A stretch of 37,775 bases of DNA, taken from positions 1 to 37,775 of the forward strand of contig CAJUFR010000015.1 of NCBI GenBank assembly GCA_910585525.1, read 5' to 3'. Source of the stretch: an uncultured Angelakisella sp. (GTDB taxonomy: Bacteria; Bacillota; Clostridia; Oscillospirales; Ruminococcaceae). The position numbers and the translations under genes were made by a program. Numbering within the stretch: position 1 is the first letter of the stretch; every line of letters begins with the position of its first letter. Shown here piece by piece: positions 15,299 through 23,277 of this stretch. A model generated the notes under the pieces. It saw only the letters and a program-made list of their open reading frames with translations. It was not told where the DNA came from and ran no database searches.

Positions 15299-15673
15299 AT
15301 GGATTGGCGGATGGGGAAGATGGAAACACGGTTTGCCGAGATCATCTGGGCCAACGAGCCCATTTCCTCGGGGGAGTTGGTCAAGCTGTGCCGGCAGCAG
15401 CTGGAGTGGAAAAAATCCACCACCTACACCATGCTGCGCCGCCTTTGCCAGCGGGGCATAGCCCAGAACCAGGACGGGGTGGTGTCCACTCTCCTCACCC
15501 GCCGGGAGGTGGAGGGGATGCAGAGCGAGGAATTTTTGCGGGAGACATTCCAGGGCTCGCTGCCCCGGTTCCTGGCCGCCTTCACCAGCCGGGCCCGGCT
15601 CAGTCCCCAGGAGGTCCGGGAACTGGAGGAGATCATCCGCCGGGGCGGGGAAGGAGGGGACGGCCATGACTGA
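15299..15673 (+). CDS. BlaI/MecI/CopY family repressor
   Basis: A 124-aa winged-helix repressor. Start ATG 15299 lies 8 bases after AAAGGAGGT. The HTH region shows IIWANEPISSGELVKLC (about 15-31), KKSTTYTMLRRLCQRGIA (about 37-54, recognition helix) and the wing VVSTLLTRREVE. The C-terminal dimerisation helices contain FLRETFQGSLPRFLAAF. Members are cleaved by a partner BlaR1-type protease on induction. It overlaps the BlaR1-type gene by 8 bp. Twin palindromes over the promoter suggest autoregulation. Confidence 0.93.
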   Translation: MDWRMGKMETRFAEIIWANEPISSGELVKLCRQQLEWKKSTTYTMLRRLCQRGIAQNQDGVVSTLLTRREVEGMQSEEFLRETFQGSLPRFLAAFTSRARLSPQEVRELEEIIRRGGEGGDGHD

Positions 15674-17168
15674 CCTGCTCTCTGTGGTCATCACCACCGG
15701 CTGGCGGGCCTGTCCCGCTTTGCTGCTGGTGTTTGCCGCCCGGCTGGTCCTCTGCCGGGCCCCGGCGGCGGCCTGGCGTCCCCTTTGGTGGGGGGCCTTT
15801 TTCCGGCTGGCCTGCCCCTTCGCCCTCTTTCTCCCCATCCCGGTGCCCCGGGAGGCCGGCCAGGTGCTGCAACTCCAGGAGGCGGGGGACCGGGCCATGG
15901 TGATGGCGGGGGCGGGGTACGACCCGGTGACGCTGCCCGGCACCGGTATCCAGCTGGTCCACGCCTCCCGGGGCCTCACCCCGGAGGGGGTGCTGGCGGC
16001 GGTCTGGCTGGCGGGGTGCCTGGGGATGCTGGCCTGGGGACTGGTCTCCTTCCTACGGTTCTCCCGGTGCCTGGTGGGTTCCACCCGGGTGGGGGGGAAC
16101 ATCTGGCAGGGGGACGACCTTCCCGCCCCGGTGACGGTGGGGGTGCTGCGCCCCCGGGTCTACCTCCCCTCCGCCCTGGAGGGCTGGGAACGGGGCTACG
16201 TCATCCTCCACGAGAGGGCCCATATCCGGTGGGGCGACCCCCTTTTCAAGCTACTGGCCTTTCTGGTATTATCGGTCCATTGGTACCATCCCCTGGCCTG
16301 GGCCGCTTTCCTCCTGGCCTGCCGGGACCTGGAGACCGCCTGTGACCAGGGGGTGCTGTCCCGGGCCGGGGAGAAGGCCCGCCAGGAGTACGCCGCCGCC
16401 CTGCTCCGGCTCTCCACCGGCAAACGGATGCCGGCGGGGGGACCCCTGGCCTTTGGGGAAGGGGAGACCAAGAAGCGCATCCGCCGGGTGATGGCCTACC
16501 GGCGGTTCCCTTCCTGGGCGGGGCCGGTGGCCGGAGGGATGGCGGCAGCGGCCCTGGCGGTGGCCATCCTGGGGCCGGTGCCGGATGTCTACGCTGCGGA
16601 AAAGCCGCCGGCGTTCACCCCCTATGACAACTTTAGCGCCGTCACCCACCAGGAGGGGGCCATCACCTTCCCGGCCTACCGGGAGGGCAGGGAGGACTAC
16701 AACGCCGCCGTCTACGATATCCAGCCCTTCCAGCTGTCTGTCCGGCTGCCGGAGGGCTGGACGGTGCGGGTGCCGCCCCTGACGGAGCGGAGGACCTCCC
16801 ACGGCTTTACGCCGCTGTGGCTCTACCAGGGGGAGGAGCGGGCCGGGAGCATCGCCTACAATACCTTCGAGGTCTACCCCGACGTCCCCCCGGAGGGCTT
16901 TTACCGGATGGTGTACAACCAGCTGATGCTGGGCTCGGTGATCAACTGGGACAACGAGTACACCGTGGCGCGGGACTGGGGGAGCGGCTGCTCGGCCACG
17001 GTGCAGATCACCGAGAGCCAGGGGGCGGCGGGCCCGACAGAGGCACGGCCCGGCATCCTGGCCTACGACCGGGACCAGCTGGTCTACGTGGCCATCGAAC
17101 TGGAGAACGGGCGGCTCTCCGGCCAGGAGGTCTGGGAACTGGCAGAGAGTTTGGAGATATACCGCTAA
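15666..17168 (+). CDS. M56 family (BlaR1-type) membrane metallopeptidase/sensor
   Basis: A 500-aa membrane protein that should sense an outside signal and relay it by cleaving the BlaI-type repressor. The N-terminal part has several membrane segments (about 5-60 and 105-133). The zinc protease motif HERAH (182-186) lies in VILHERAHIRWGD, with third-ligand region DLETACD (221-227) and HWYHPL. A further membrane segment is at about 289-309. The extracellular C-terminal domain (about 311-500) is not a penicillin-binding domain: I see no SxxK/KTG set, so the signal is probably not a beta-lactam. It has a short, unrecognised sensor domain of about 190 residues. It overlaps the repressor gene by 8 bp. 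Confidence 0.9.
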   Translation: MTDLLSVVITTGWRACPALLLVFAARLVLCRAPAAAWRPLWWGAFFRLACPFALFLPIPVPREAGQVLQLQEAGDRAMVMAGAGYDPVTLPGTGIQLVHASRGLTPEGVLAAVWLAGCLGMLAWGLVSFLRFSRCLVGSTRVGGNIWQGDDLPAPVTVGVLRPRVYLPSALEGWERGYVILHERAHIRWGDPLFKLLAFLVLSVHWYHPLAWAAFLLACRDLETACDQGVLSRAGEKARQEYAAALLRLSTGKRMPAGGPLAFGEGETKKRIRRVMAYRRFPSWAGPVAGGMAAAALAVAILGPVPDVYAAEKPPAFTPYDNFSAVTHQEGAITFPAYREGREDYNAAVYDIQPFQLSVRLPEGWTVRVPPLTERRTSHGFTPLWLYQGEERAGSIAYNTFEVYPDVPPEGFYRMVYNQLMLGSVINWDNEYTVARDWGSGCSATVQITESQGAAGPTEARPGILAYDRDQLVYVAIELENGRLSGQEVWELAESLEIYR

Positions 17169-17191
17169 GGCGTGCCCCCTGCGATATATTC

Positions 17192-17252
17192 ACTGATAGA
17201 AAAGATACCCCGCCCCCATGACATTTCCCCCGAAATATGCTATCCTATCAGT
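17192..17252 (+). promoter_or_regulatory. promoter with flanking inverted repeat, before 17294 gene
   Basis: -35 ATGACA (17218-17223), 17-bp spacer, -10 TATCCT (17241-17246). A perfect 8-bp inverted repeat ACTGATAG (17192-17199) / CTATCAGT (17245-17252) brackets it and could be an operator. Confidence 0.5.
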
Positions 17253-17293
17253 AAAACCACAAACCGGAGACAGGATAAAAGGAGAGATGCAAA

Positions 17294-18061
17294 ATGGGAC
17301 TGGACCTCTACGCCGGGACGCTGACCCGGTACTACGCCCGGGATTGGATGACCGCCACCCAGCGGTGGGCGGAGGAAAACGGCTACGGCTATGACCGGAT
17401 CGGCCCCGACGGCCCCATGGAGCAGGAGCAGAAGCCGGACCCCGCCCAGGTGCTCCCGGCCATAGAGGGCTGGCGGGATTCCCTCCTGGCCGCTCTGAAA
17501 AACGGCGGCACCGACTGTCCCGCCTGGCCGGAGAGCATCGACGCCCCCTACTACACCGATAAGCCGGACTGGGACGCCTGGCACGCCCTGCTGCTGGCGG
17601 CGGCCTGCTCCACCTGCGGGGAGCAGCTGCCCTCCACGGTGGAGCGGGGGTGGCACCAGAAGTTCGGGGATATCCCGGTGGTGCAAAGGGCCTCCCGGGA
17701 GAACAAAGGCTCCCTCCTGGCCGGGGCGGAACTGTGGCTCCCTTTCCCGGAGCCCTTCTGGTTCCAGTGCCCCAACCCCCTGGGCAACCAGATCACCATC
17801 AGCACCACCGCCGGTCTGAGGAAGGAACTGGAGGGGCTCAACACCGCCCTCTGGCAGGCCCCGGAGGAGGAGGTGCTGTCCTGGCCCTGCACCCAGGGCT
17901 ATCCCGCCACCGGCCAGGTGATGCCGGACGGCAGCATCCGCCACATCGAGGCCCCTCCCCAGCTGGACCCGGTCTCCCTGGCCAAATACGCCTACGCCAT
18001 TCTCTGGGAGGCGGTGACCTTCTCGGAGGAGCACCAGGTGCCCATCCTGTTGGATTACTAA
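17294..18061 (+). CDS. conserved hypothetical protein, soluble, paired with DUF4241
   Basis: A 255-aa cytoplasmic-looking protein with no signal peptide or membrane segment. It starts MGLDLYAGTLTRYYARDW, a beginning I associate with uncharacterised Firmicute proteins, but I cannot name a domain with certainty. It is rich in W and P and has a CSTCG pair near the middle. RBS AAAGGAGAG precedes ATG 17294. It is followed after 20 bp by a DUF4241 gene, so the two are one operon with their own promoter. Small acidic proteins of this kind next to DUF4241 often resemble immunity-type proteins; that is only a guess here. Confidence 0.8.
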   Translation: MGLDLYAGTLTRYYARDWMTATQRWAEENGYGYDRIGPDGPMEQEQKPDPAQVLPAIEGWRDSLLAALKNGGTDCPAWPESIDAPYYTDKPDWDAWHALLLAAACSTCGEQLPSTVERGWHQKFGDIPVVQRASRENKGSLLAGAELWLPFPEPFWFQCPNPLGNQITISTTAGLRKELEGLNTALWQAPEEEVLSWPCTQGYPATGQVMPDGSIRHIEAPPQLDPVSLAKYAYAILWEAVTFSEEHQVPILLDY

Positions 18062-18080
18062 AACAGAGGAGGACAAGAGA

Positions 18081-18815
18081 ATGCCTGATAAGGAATGGCT
18101 GGATAAATTCCAGCAGGTCCGGGAGTTGACCCTCTCCCCGGTGGCCCTGGACCAGTATTTTGAGAAGGAGGAGATCGCCGGCAGACAGCTGGCGGTGCTG
18201 GATATCGGCCCCTGCACCCTCCCCACCGGCAAACTGCTGGTCCGGGACCCCCTGGTCTACCTGGGGCGGAAAAACGAACAGCCCTATCTCCGCACCGCCC
18301 CCGCCGGGACCTACACCACCCAACTCTGCGTGGTGAAGCCCCAGGGGGAGGAGGATGCCCGTTACGCCGCCGCCCGCCTCTGCTTTACCGCCGCCCGCCC
18401 GGTGAAGTTCTACGAGGCCCTGATCGGCACCGAGCACCTGGAGGAACTGAACGGGGACAACTACTTCGGCTTCAACGTGGACGCCGGCCTGGGCTGCATC
18501 TGTGACCAGGAGGTCCACGGGGCCTACTGCGCCTTCCTGGACCGCTGGGAAAAGGAGAACCCGGGGAAGAACCTCTACCACGACTACTTCCAGGACCTCT
18601 TTGCCCAAAGCGCCCAGTCCCGCCCGGAATACCAGCGGGAGGGGGGCGACTGGATCAACTGGCAGATCCCCAGCACCGAATATCATCTCCCCTTCTTCCA
18701 GTCCGGCTTCGGGGACGGGGTGTACCCGGTGTACTGGGGCTTCGACGAGGAGGGGAGCATCTGCCAGCTGGTGGTGCAGTTTATCGACGTCGAATTGGCC
18801 TACGGGGAAAAGTAG
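18081..18815 (+). CDS. DUF4241 domain-containing protein
   Basis: A 244-aa soluble protein of the DUF4241 family. Marks are PTGKLLVRDPLVYL (about 48-61), PAGTYTTQLCVV, ARYAAARLCFT, FGFNVDAGLGCICD (about 132-145) and the strongly conserved C-terminal SGFGDGVYPVYWGFDEEG (about 212-229). The family function is unknown. RBS AGAGGAGG precedes ATG 18081. Second gene of a pair with the 17294 gene, ended by a strong terminator at 18833. Confidence 0.88.
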   Translation: MPDKEWLDKFQQVRELTLSPVALDQYFEKEEIAGRQLAVLDIGPCTLPTGKLLVRDPLVYLGRKNEQPYLRTAPAGTYTTQLCVVKPQGEEDARYAAARLCFTAARPVKFYEALIGTEHLEELNGDNYFGFNVDAGLGCICDQEVHGAYCAFLDRWEKENPGKNLYHDYFQDLFAQSAQSRPEYQREGGDWINWQIPSTEYHLPFFQSGFGDGVYPVYWGFDEEGSICQLVVQFIDVELAYGEK

Positions 18816-18832
18816 AGGCTGGGAGAGAGGAC

Positions 18833-18870
18833 GCCCCCCGCCGCTGGGTACAGCGGCGGGGGGCGGTTTT
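18833..18870. terminator. bidirectional terminator
   Basis: Perfect 14-bp stem GCCCCCCGCCGCTG / CAGCGGCGGGGGGC with loop GGTA and a following GGTTTT on the plus strand. It separates convergent genes. Confidence 0.85.
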
Positions 18871-18884
18871 GGTGTTGGAACTTT

Positions 18885-19850
18885 TTAGCTGTGGGCCGAG
18901 TTCACCACATTCACCGCCCCGCCCCCCAAAAACGCCTTCAAATTCTCCACCGCCATATCCATGATCCGCTGGCGGGGTTCCCTGGCCGCCCAGGAGATAT
19001 GGGGGGTGATGATGCAGTTTTTGGCCTTCAGCAGGGGGTTGTCCCCCCGGATGGGCTCGGTGGAGACCACGTCCAGCCCCGCCGCCGCCACCTTGCCGGA
19101 ATCAAGGGCGTCGGCCAGGTCCTGCTCCACGATCAGGGGCCCCCGGGAGTTGTTAAGGATGATGACCCCGTCCTTCATCTTGGCGATGGCCGCCCGGTCG
19201 ATGATCCCCTGGGTCTCGGGGAAGAGGGGACAGTGGAGGGCGATGACGTCCGAGGTGGCCAGCAGGGTGTCCAGTTTCACGTAGCCGGCCAGGGCCCGCC
19301 CGGCGTCACTGGGGTGGGCGTCGTAGGCCACCACCTTCATACCCAGGGCCTTGGCGATGCGGCCGGTGGCCTGTCCGATGCGGCCGAAGCCGATGATGCC
19401 CATGGTCTTGCCGTCCAGTTCGATGAGGGGATGGTTCCAGTAGCACCAGTCGGCGCTGCGCTCCCAGTCCCCGTTGTGGACCGAATCGCTGTGGGCGCCG
19501 ATGTGGTGGCAGATCTCCAGCAGCAGGGCGATGGCGAACTGCCCCACCGAGGCGGTGCCGTAGCTGGGGATGTTGCAGACCGGGATGCCCCGCTCCCTGG
19601 CGGCGTCGGTGTCCACCACGTTGTAGCCGGTGGCCAGCACCCCGATGTACTTAATGCCGGGGCACGCCTCCAGGGTGGCCCGGGTGATGGGGGTCTTGTT
19701 GAGGATGACGATCTCCGCCTCCCCGATCCGCTCCACGATCTGCTCCTCGGGGGTGCGGTCATAGACTACCGTCTCCCCAATGGCTTCAAAGCCTCCCCAG
19801 CTTAGGTCGCCGGGGTTTTCGGTGTAGCCGTCCAAAACGACGATCTTCAT
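18885..19850 (-). CDS. D-2-hydroxyacid dehydrogenase, hydroxypyruvate/glyoxylate reductase type
   Basis: NADH-dependent reduction of a 2-keto acid such as hydroxypyruvate or glyoxylate. The 321-aa product is of usual length. It has the substrate loop VLATGYNVVD (71-80), the NAD motif GFGRIG (154-159), catalytic R236 in NNSRGPLIVEQDL, E265 and H284 in TPHISWAAR. The NHPLIELDGK segment before the NAD domain is typical of the glycerate dehydrogenase group. Start ATG 19850 has AAGGAGGAG upstream and lies 17 bp after the remains of a TIM-barrel gene, which suggests a former three-gene operon (IclR regulator, sugar isomerase-like, dehydrogenase). Confidence 0.9.
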   Translation of the reverse strand: MKIVVLDGYTENPGDLSWGGFEAIGETVVYDRTPEEQIVERIGEAEIVILNKTPITRATLEACPGIKYIGVLATGYNVVDTDAARERGIPVCNIPSYGTASVGQFAIALLLEICHHIGAHSDSVHNGDWERSADWCYWNHPLIELDGKTMGIIGFGRIGQATGRIAKALGMKVVAYDAHPSDAGRALAGYVKLDTLLATSDVIALHCPLFPETQGIIDRAAIAKMKDGVIILNNSRGPLIVEQDLADALDSGKVAAAGLDVVSTEPIRGDNPLLKAKNCIITPHISWAAREPRQRIMDMAVENLKAFLGGGAVNVVNSAHS

Positions 19851-19867
19851 AGGTGTCTCCTCCTTCC

Positions 19868-20528
19868 TCAGTCCTCCAGCAGCGCCCAGGCCCGGCGGAT
19901 GACCCGCTTGGTGTTGGCCACGATGGCGTCCTCGTCCTCCCCGGGGCGGGGGGTGACCTCCATAGACAGGACGTAGGGGGCGGGGCCGATGAGGGCGGCC
20001 TTGTCCATGTCGTAGTCAAAGACCTCCAACTCCACCGCCATCCCCTTGCCGGCGGCGTAGTCGCAGAGGGCCCGGGTGGTCTTGAGCAGCTGGGCGTAGG
20101 CATCCTCCTTGGTGGTCTCCTCCCACTTGCCCGCCAGGAAGGCGATGCCCCTGGCCCCCAGGTACTCCGCCTCGTCGATGGCGTCGATGAGGGTGGCTTC
20201 CGCCTTTTTCCGCTCCTCCTCGTCGATGGCGTTGGGGTTCAGCTTGGGCCCCAGCAGCCGGGGCTGCGCCCCGTAGCACACCTTCATGTGGCTCTGCTCC
20301 AGCAGGGCGGGGGAGTAGTTGAGGAGCAGCAGCTTGCCCACCCCGGTGCTGCAGCGCCGCCAGGAAGCGGAGCACCGTGCTGGAGTTCATCCCCAGCATC
20401 CGGGAAAGGTCCTGGAGCCGTGCCGGCTCGCTCAGCTCGGCCAGCGTCTCGATGAGACTGAGCAGCTTTTCCGACGACAGATTGGACTGGGTAGGCTCCA
20501 GGGCTTGGCTCACGGCGCGTGGTGGCAA
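19868..20528 (-). pseudogene. mosaic remnant: IclR HTH joined to a deleted TIM-barrel isomerase
   Basis: The 5' part (TTG 20528 to about 20370) reads as an IclR-family winged helix: SSEKLLSLIETLAEL, ARLQDLSRMLGMNSSTVLRFLAAL. It then loses frame. From about 20340 a different frame reads as the middle of a sugar phosphate isomerase/epimerase-like TIM barrel (LLEQSHMKVCYGAQPRLLG ... GMAVELEVFDYDMDKAALIGPAP). At about 19990 this is joined directly to what looks like the C-terminal end of the same family (YVLSMEVTPRPGEDED ... RVIRRAWALLED), with roughly 80-100 central residues missing. At least two deletions are needed. The second open frame (20341-19868, 157 aa) could still be translated from GTG, but it lacks much of the barrel and is unlikely to be active. 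Confidence 0.75.
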
Positions 20529-20636
20529 GACGCTCTCCCCCTTCGTGGCGTTGGTTGGCTTCTATGGTACTTCCTGTTTTGCGGGTTGTCAAGGAGGAAT
20601 TGCCAGGGGGGAGCAGGTCTCCGGCACTTTTTTATC

Positions 20637-20676
20637 ACAATGGGATATTGTCTATGCCCCCGGTAAGGGCTACAAT
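20637..20676 (+). promoter_or_regulatory. allE promoter with overlapping palindrome
   Basis: -35 TTGTCT (20648-20653), 17-bp spacer, -10 TACAAT (20671-20676). The palindrome ACAAT-GGGAT-ATTGT (20637-20651) covers the -35 and may be an operator. Confidence 0.6.
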
Positions 20677-20740
20677 AGAAGCAACGTTCCGCCAATACCA
20701 CGCCCCGTAAAAACCCACCATCACCAAAGGAGGACCCGCC

Positions 20741-21508
20741 ATGCCCTATCCAACCGATATCCTGTCCACCCGAGCCATCGTCAAGCACGGCAGCTATGCC
20801 GTCATCCCCCCTGACGGCCTTGTGAACAACGTGGTCCCCGGCATCGAGGGGTGCCGGGTCAGCATCGTGGCCTCCCCCAAAATGGGGGCCGGCTTTGTCC
20901 AGTATGTCATCGAGGTCCCCAAAAACGCCGGTACCACCCGGGTCTTTGGGGACCAGGAGAACATCGAGACCTTCCTGTACGTCGTCTCGGGCCACGGTAC
21001 CCTGGGGGCGGCGGGGAAGGAGTACGACGCCCCCCAGGGGGCCTACCTCTACTCCCCTGCCGGGGTGGGACTGGAGTTCCGCAACACCTGTGACCAGCCC
21101 ATGAAGGTGCTGCTCTATAAGCAGGTGTTCCTCCCCCTGGAGGGGGCCGCCAGGCCGGAGGTCTGCTTCGGCAACGTCAACGACATCCCCTACCGGGAGT
21201 ACGACGGGATGGCCAACGTGTTCATCAAGGACCTGCTGCCGGTGGATATCGCCTTTGATATGAACATGCATATCCTCTCCTTCGCCCCTGGCGGCTGCCA
21301 TCCCTTTGTGGAGACCCATGTCCAGGAGCACGGCGCCTACATCCTGGAGGGGGAGGGCTGTTACCTGCTGGATGGCCAATGGAGCATGATCAAGGCGGAG
21401 GACTTCGTCTGGTTCGGCCCCTATGTCTCCCAGGCCGCCTACGGCGTCGGCCGGACCAGCTTCACCTATATCTACTCCAAGGACTGCCACCGGGACGTGG
21501 CACTGTGA
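20741..21508 (+). CDS. allE: (S)-ureidoglycine aminohydrolase
   Basis: Releases ammonia from ureidoglycine to give ureidoglycolate in purine/allantoin breakdown. The 255-aa bicupin matches E. coli AllE (YlbA) closely: TRAIVKHGSYAVIPPDGLVNN near the start, GIETFLYVVSG-like IETFLYVVSGHG (about 75-86), FDMNMHILSFAPG (about 172-184), ETHVQEHGAYIL (metal-binding cupin motif, about 190-201) and the end SYIYSKDC-RDV. RBS AAAGGAGG precedes ATG 20741. No other allantoin genes (allB, allC, allD) are in the window, so it may serve a different or scattered pathway. It is divergent to the IclR-like pseudogene, whose intact form (AllR is also IclR type) could once have regulated it. Confidence 0.93.
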   Translation: MPYPTDILSTRAIVKHGSYAVIPPDGLVNNVVPGIEGCRVSIVASPKMGAGFVQYVIEVPKNAGTTRVFGDQENIETFLYVVSGHGTLGAAGKEYDAPQGAYLYSPAGVGLEFRNTCDQPMKVLLYKQVFLPLEGAARPEVCFGNVNDIPYREYDGMANVFIKDLLPVDIAFDMNMHILSFAPGGCHPFVETHVQEHGAYILEGEGCYLLDGQWSMIKAEDFVWFGPYVSQAAYGVGRTSFTYIYSKDCHRDVAL

Positions 21509-21523
21509 CCATCCGGTGACGAA

Positions 21524-21563
21524 AAACGGCTCTGCCCCCCTCATCAGGGGACAGAGCCGTTTG
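21524..21563. terminator. bidirectional terminator between allE and the DUF5655 gene
   Basis: Stem AAACGGCTCTG / CAGAGCCGTTT with an inner CCCC/GGGG pair. A/T tracts on both sides serve both convergent genes. Confidence 0.8.
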
Positions 21564-21580
21564 CCTGTCCCGGGGACCCG

Positions 21581-21976
21581 TTACCGTTTCCCCTCCGAAA
21601 ACCCCCAGGCCCCCTCCAGCAGCCCTATGAGTTCCTCATCCACTTCCTCCTCCCGGCTCACCACCACGTGGTGGGTCCAGCGGCCGGGGTAGGGCTCGGT
21701 GGCCACGGCGATCCGGGGGAGGTCCACCCGGCAGGGCAGGCCGAAGGTCACCAGGATGCACTCCCGGGGCCAGTCCTTTTTGCAGCGCGCCGGCAGGGAG
21801 ACCATGGCGAAAAGGTGCCGCCCGTAAAAGCTGATCTGGCTCTTCTGCACCCGCGCCGAGGCGTCAGGGAAGGCGGCCTCCAGCCGGTGGAACAGCGCCT
21901 GGTAAAGGGCCAGTTCCCGGGGCTTGCCGTCGAAGTAGAAAAGGATGTCCTCCTGGTAGCGTTCCGGCAGATTCAT
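21581..21976 (-). CDS. DUF5655 domain-containing protein
   Basis: A 131-aa protein. The conserved block runs ARVQKSQISFYGRHLFAMVS (about 41-60), KKDWPRECILVTFGL, EPYPGRWTHHVVVS (about 94-107) and the ending EEVDEELIGLLEGAWGFSEGK. This is the DUF5655 pattern, which resembles small DNA/RNA-modifying or transport-associated domains of unknown role. ATG 21976 overlaps the stop of the M20 hydrolase by 4 bp (ATGA), so it is the last gene of the operon with threonine aldolase and the hydrolase. No link in function is evident. Confidence 0.85.
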   Translation of the reverse strand: MNLPERYQEDILFYFDGKPRELALYQALFHRLEAAFPDASARVQKSQISFYGRHLFAMVSLPARCKKDWPRECILVTFGLPCRVDLPRIAVATEPYPGRWTHHVVVSREEEVDEELIGLLEGAWGFSEGKR

Positions 21977-23277
21977 CCCTTGTCCTCCCGTTCTGTCTCC
22001 CCCAGCCCCAGGGCGATGCCGGCGAACAGCCGGGCGGCCAGGGGGATCACCGCCTCGTCAAAGTCGAAGGCCCGGCTGTGGTGGGGGGCCGTGATGCTGC
22101 CCCCCAGCAGCAGGAAGGTGGCCTTGCCGCCCCGCTTCTGCACCCGGTCCATCATGAAGGTGACATTTTCCCCCGCCCCCATGTCGCTGGCCGCCACCAC
22201 CTCCCGGATGCCGGGGAGTTCCCGGGCCCGGCGGGCGGCGAACTCCGCCAGTTCCGGGTCGCAGGCCACCGTCATCGACCGCCCCCGGATCTCCTGCTCC
22301 ATCCGGCACTGGTACATGTCGGCGGCGGCCCGGCAGACCCGGAGGGCGCTTTCCAGCATGTAGTCGCTCACCTCCTGGTTGCCGCCCCGGGCCTCGGCGC
22401 AGATGCGGGCGTAGTCGGGGATGACGTTGCGGCCGCTGCCCCCCTCCATCATCCCCACGTTGACCCGGCTGACCCCCTTGCCGCTGCGGGGGATGGCAAG
22501 GAGGTTCAAAACGGCGTTGGAGGCCGCCGCCAGGGCGTTGTGACCCTCCTCCGGGGCCTTGCCGGCGTGGGAGGCCCTGCCCAGGAAGGTGACGTCGAAC
22601 TTGGTGCCGGATAAAAAGCCGTAGGTGCTGGCGGAGACGGTGCCCACCGGGGCGTCGTTGATGCCGATGTGGCCGGACCAGAACCAGCGGATATGGTCCA
22701 GCAGCCCCCGGGCCACCAGGGATTGCGCCCCCCGGCCCCCCTCCTCCGCCGCCTGGAAGAAGAGGGTCACCTTGCCCCGCAGCCGGTCCCGGCTCCCCGC
22801 CAGCAGTTCCGCCAGGCCAAGGCCGATGGCGATGTGGCCGTCGTGGCCGCAGGCGTGCATCGCCCCCGGGTGGCAGGAGGCGAACCCCTCCCGGGCGGGG
22901 CGGTGGGAAAGGTCCTCCGATTCGGTGAGGTCGTTGCTGTCGATGTCCACCCGCACCCCCATGGAGGGGCCGGGCAGCGCCCCGTCGATCTCCACTACCA
23001 CCCCGGTGAACCCCCCGGCCATCCTCTGGATCAGGTCCCCCCGGCCGGTCTCCTCCACCGCCCGGGCCAGCCAGGCGGCGTCGGTGTCCGCCCCCGGCAG
23101 CCCCATCCGGGCCTCCGCCTGGTGGATATCCCGCCCCCACCGGGGCCGCAGCCCCAGTTCCTCCAGGTGCTGGATGATCCGGGCGGTGGTGCGGTACTCC
23201 AGCCAGGCCGGCTCCGGGTACCGGTGGAACTCCCGCCGCAGGGCGATGTATTTTTTGTCAAACGCCGCCTGTTCCAT
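21973..23277 (-). CDS. M20 family amidohydrolase (AbgA/aminobenzoyl-glutamate type)
   Basis: A zinc-dependent hydrolase of amide bonds, probably an amino-acid N-acyl derivative or aminobenzoyl-glutamate-like substrate. ATG 23277 is chosen because GGAGG lies 6 bases upstream. The 434-aa product has IALRREFHRYPEPAWLEYRT at the N-terminus, and CHPGAMHACGHDGHIAIGLGLA (zinc histidines, about 134-155). FFQAAEEGGRGAQ carries the catalytic/zinc glutamates. The dimerisation domain includes GRASHAGKAPEEGHNA, and the C-terminal LGGSITAPHHSRAFDFDE supplies the last histidine. The insertion around residues 45-80 and the GSGRNVIPDYA segment fit the AbgA branch. It overlaps the threonine aldolase gene by 20 bp. 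Confidence 0.9.
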   Translation of the reverse strand: MEQAAFDKKYIALRREFHRYPEPAWLEYRTTARIIQHLEELGLRPRWGRDIHQAEARMGLPGADTDAAWLARAVEETGRGDLIQRMAGGFTGVVVEIDGALPGPSMGVRVDIDSNDLTESEDLSHRPAREGFASCHPGAMHACGHDGHIAIGLGLAELLAGSRDRLRGKVTLFFQAAEEGGRGAQSLVARGLLDHIRWFWSGHIGINDAPVGTVSASTYGFLSGTKFDVTFLGRASHAGKAPEEGHNALAAASNAVLNLLAIPRSGKGVSRVNVGMMEGGSGRNVIPDYARICAEARGGNQEVSDYMLESALRVCRAAADMYQCRMEQEIRGRSMTVACDPELAEFAARRARELPGIREVVAASDMGAGENVTFMMDRVQKRGGKATFLLLGGSITAPHHSRAFDFDEAVIPLAARLFAGIALGLGETEREDKG

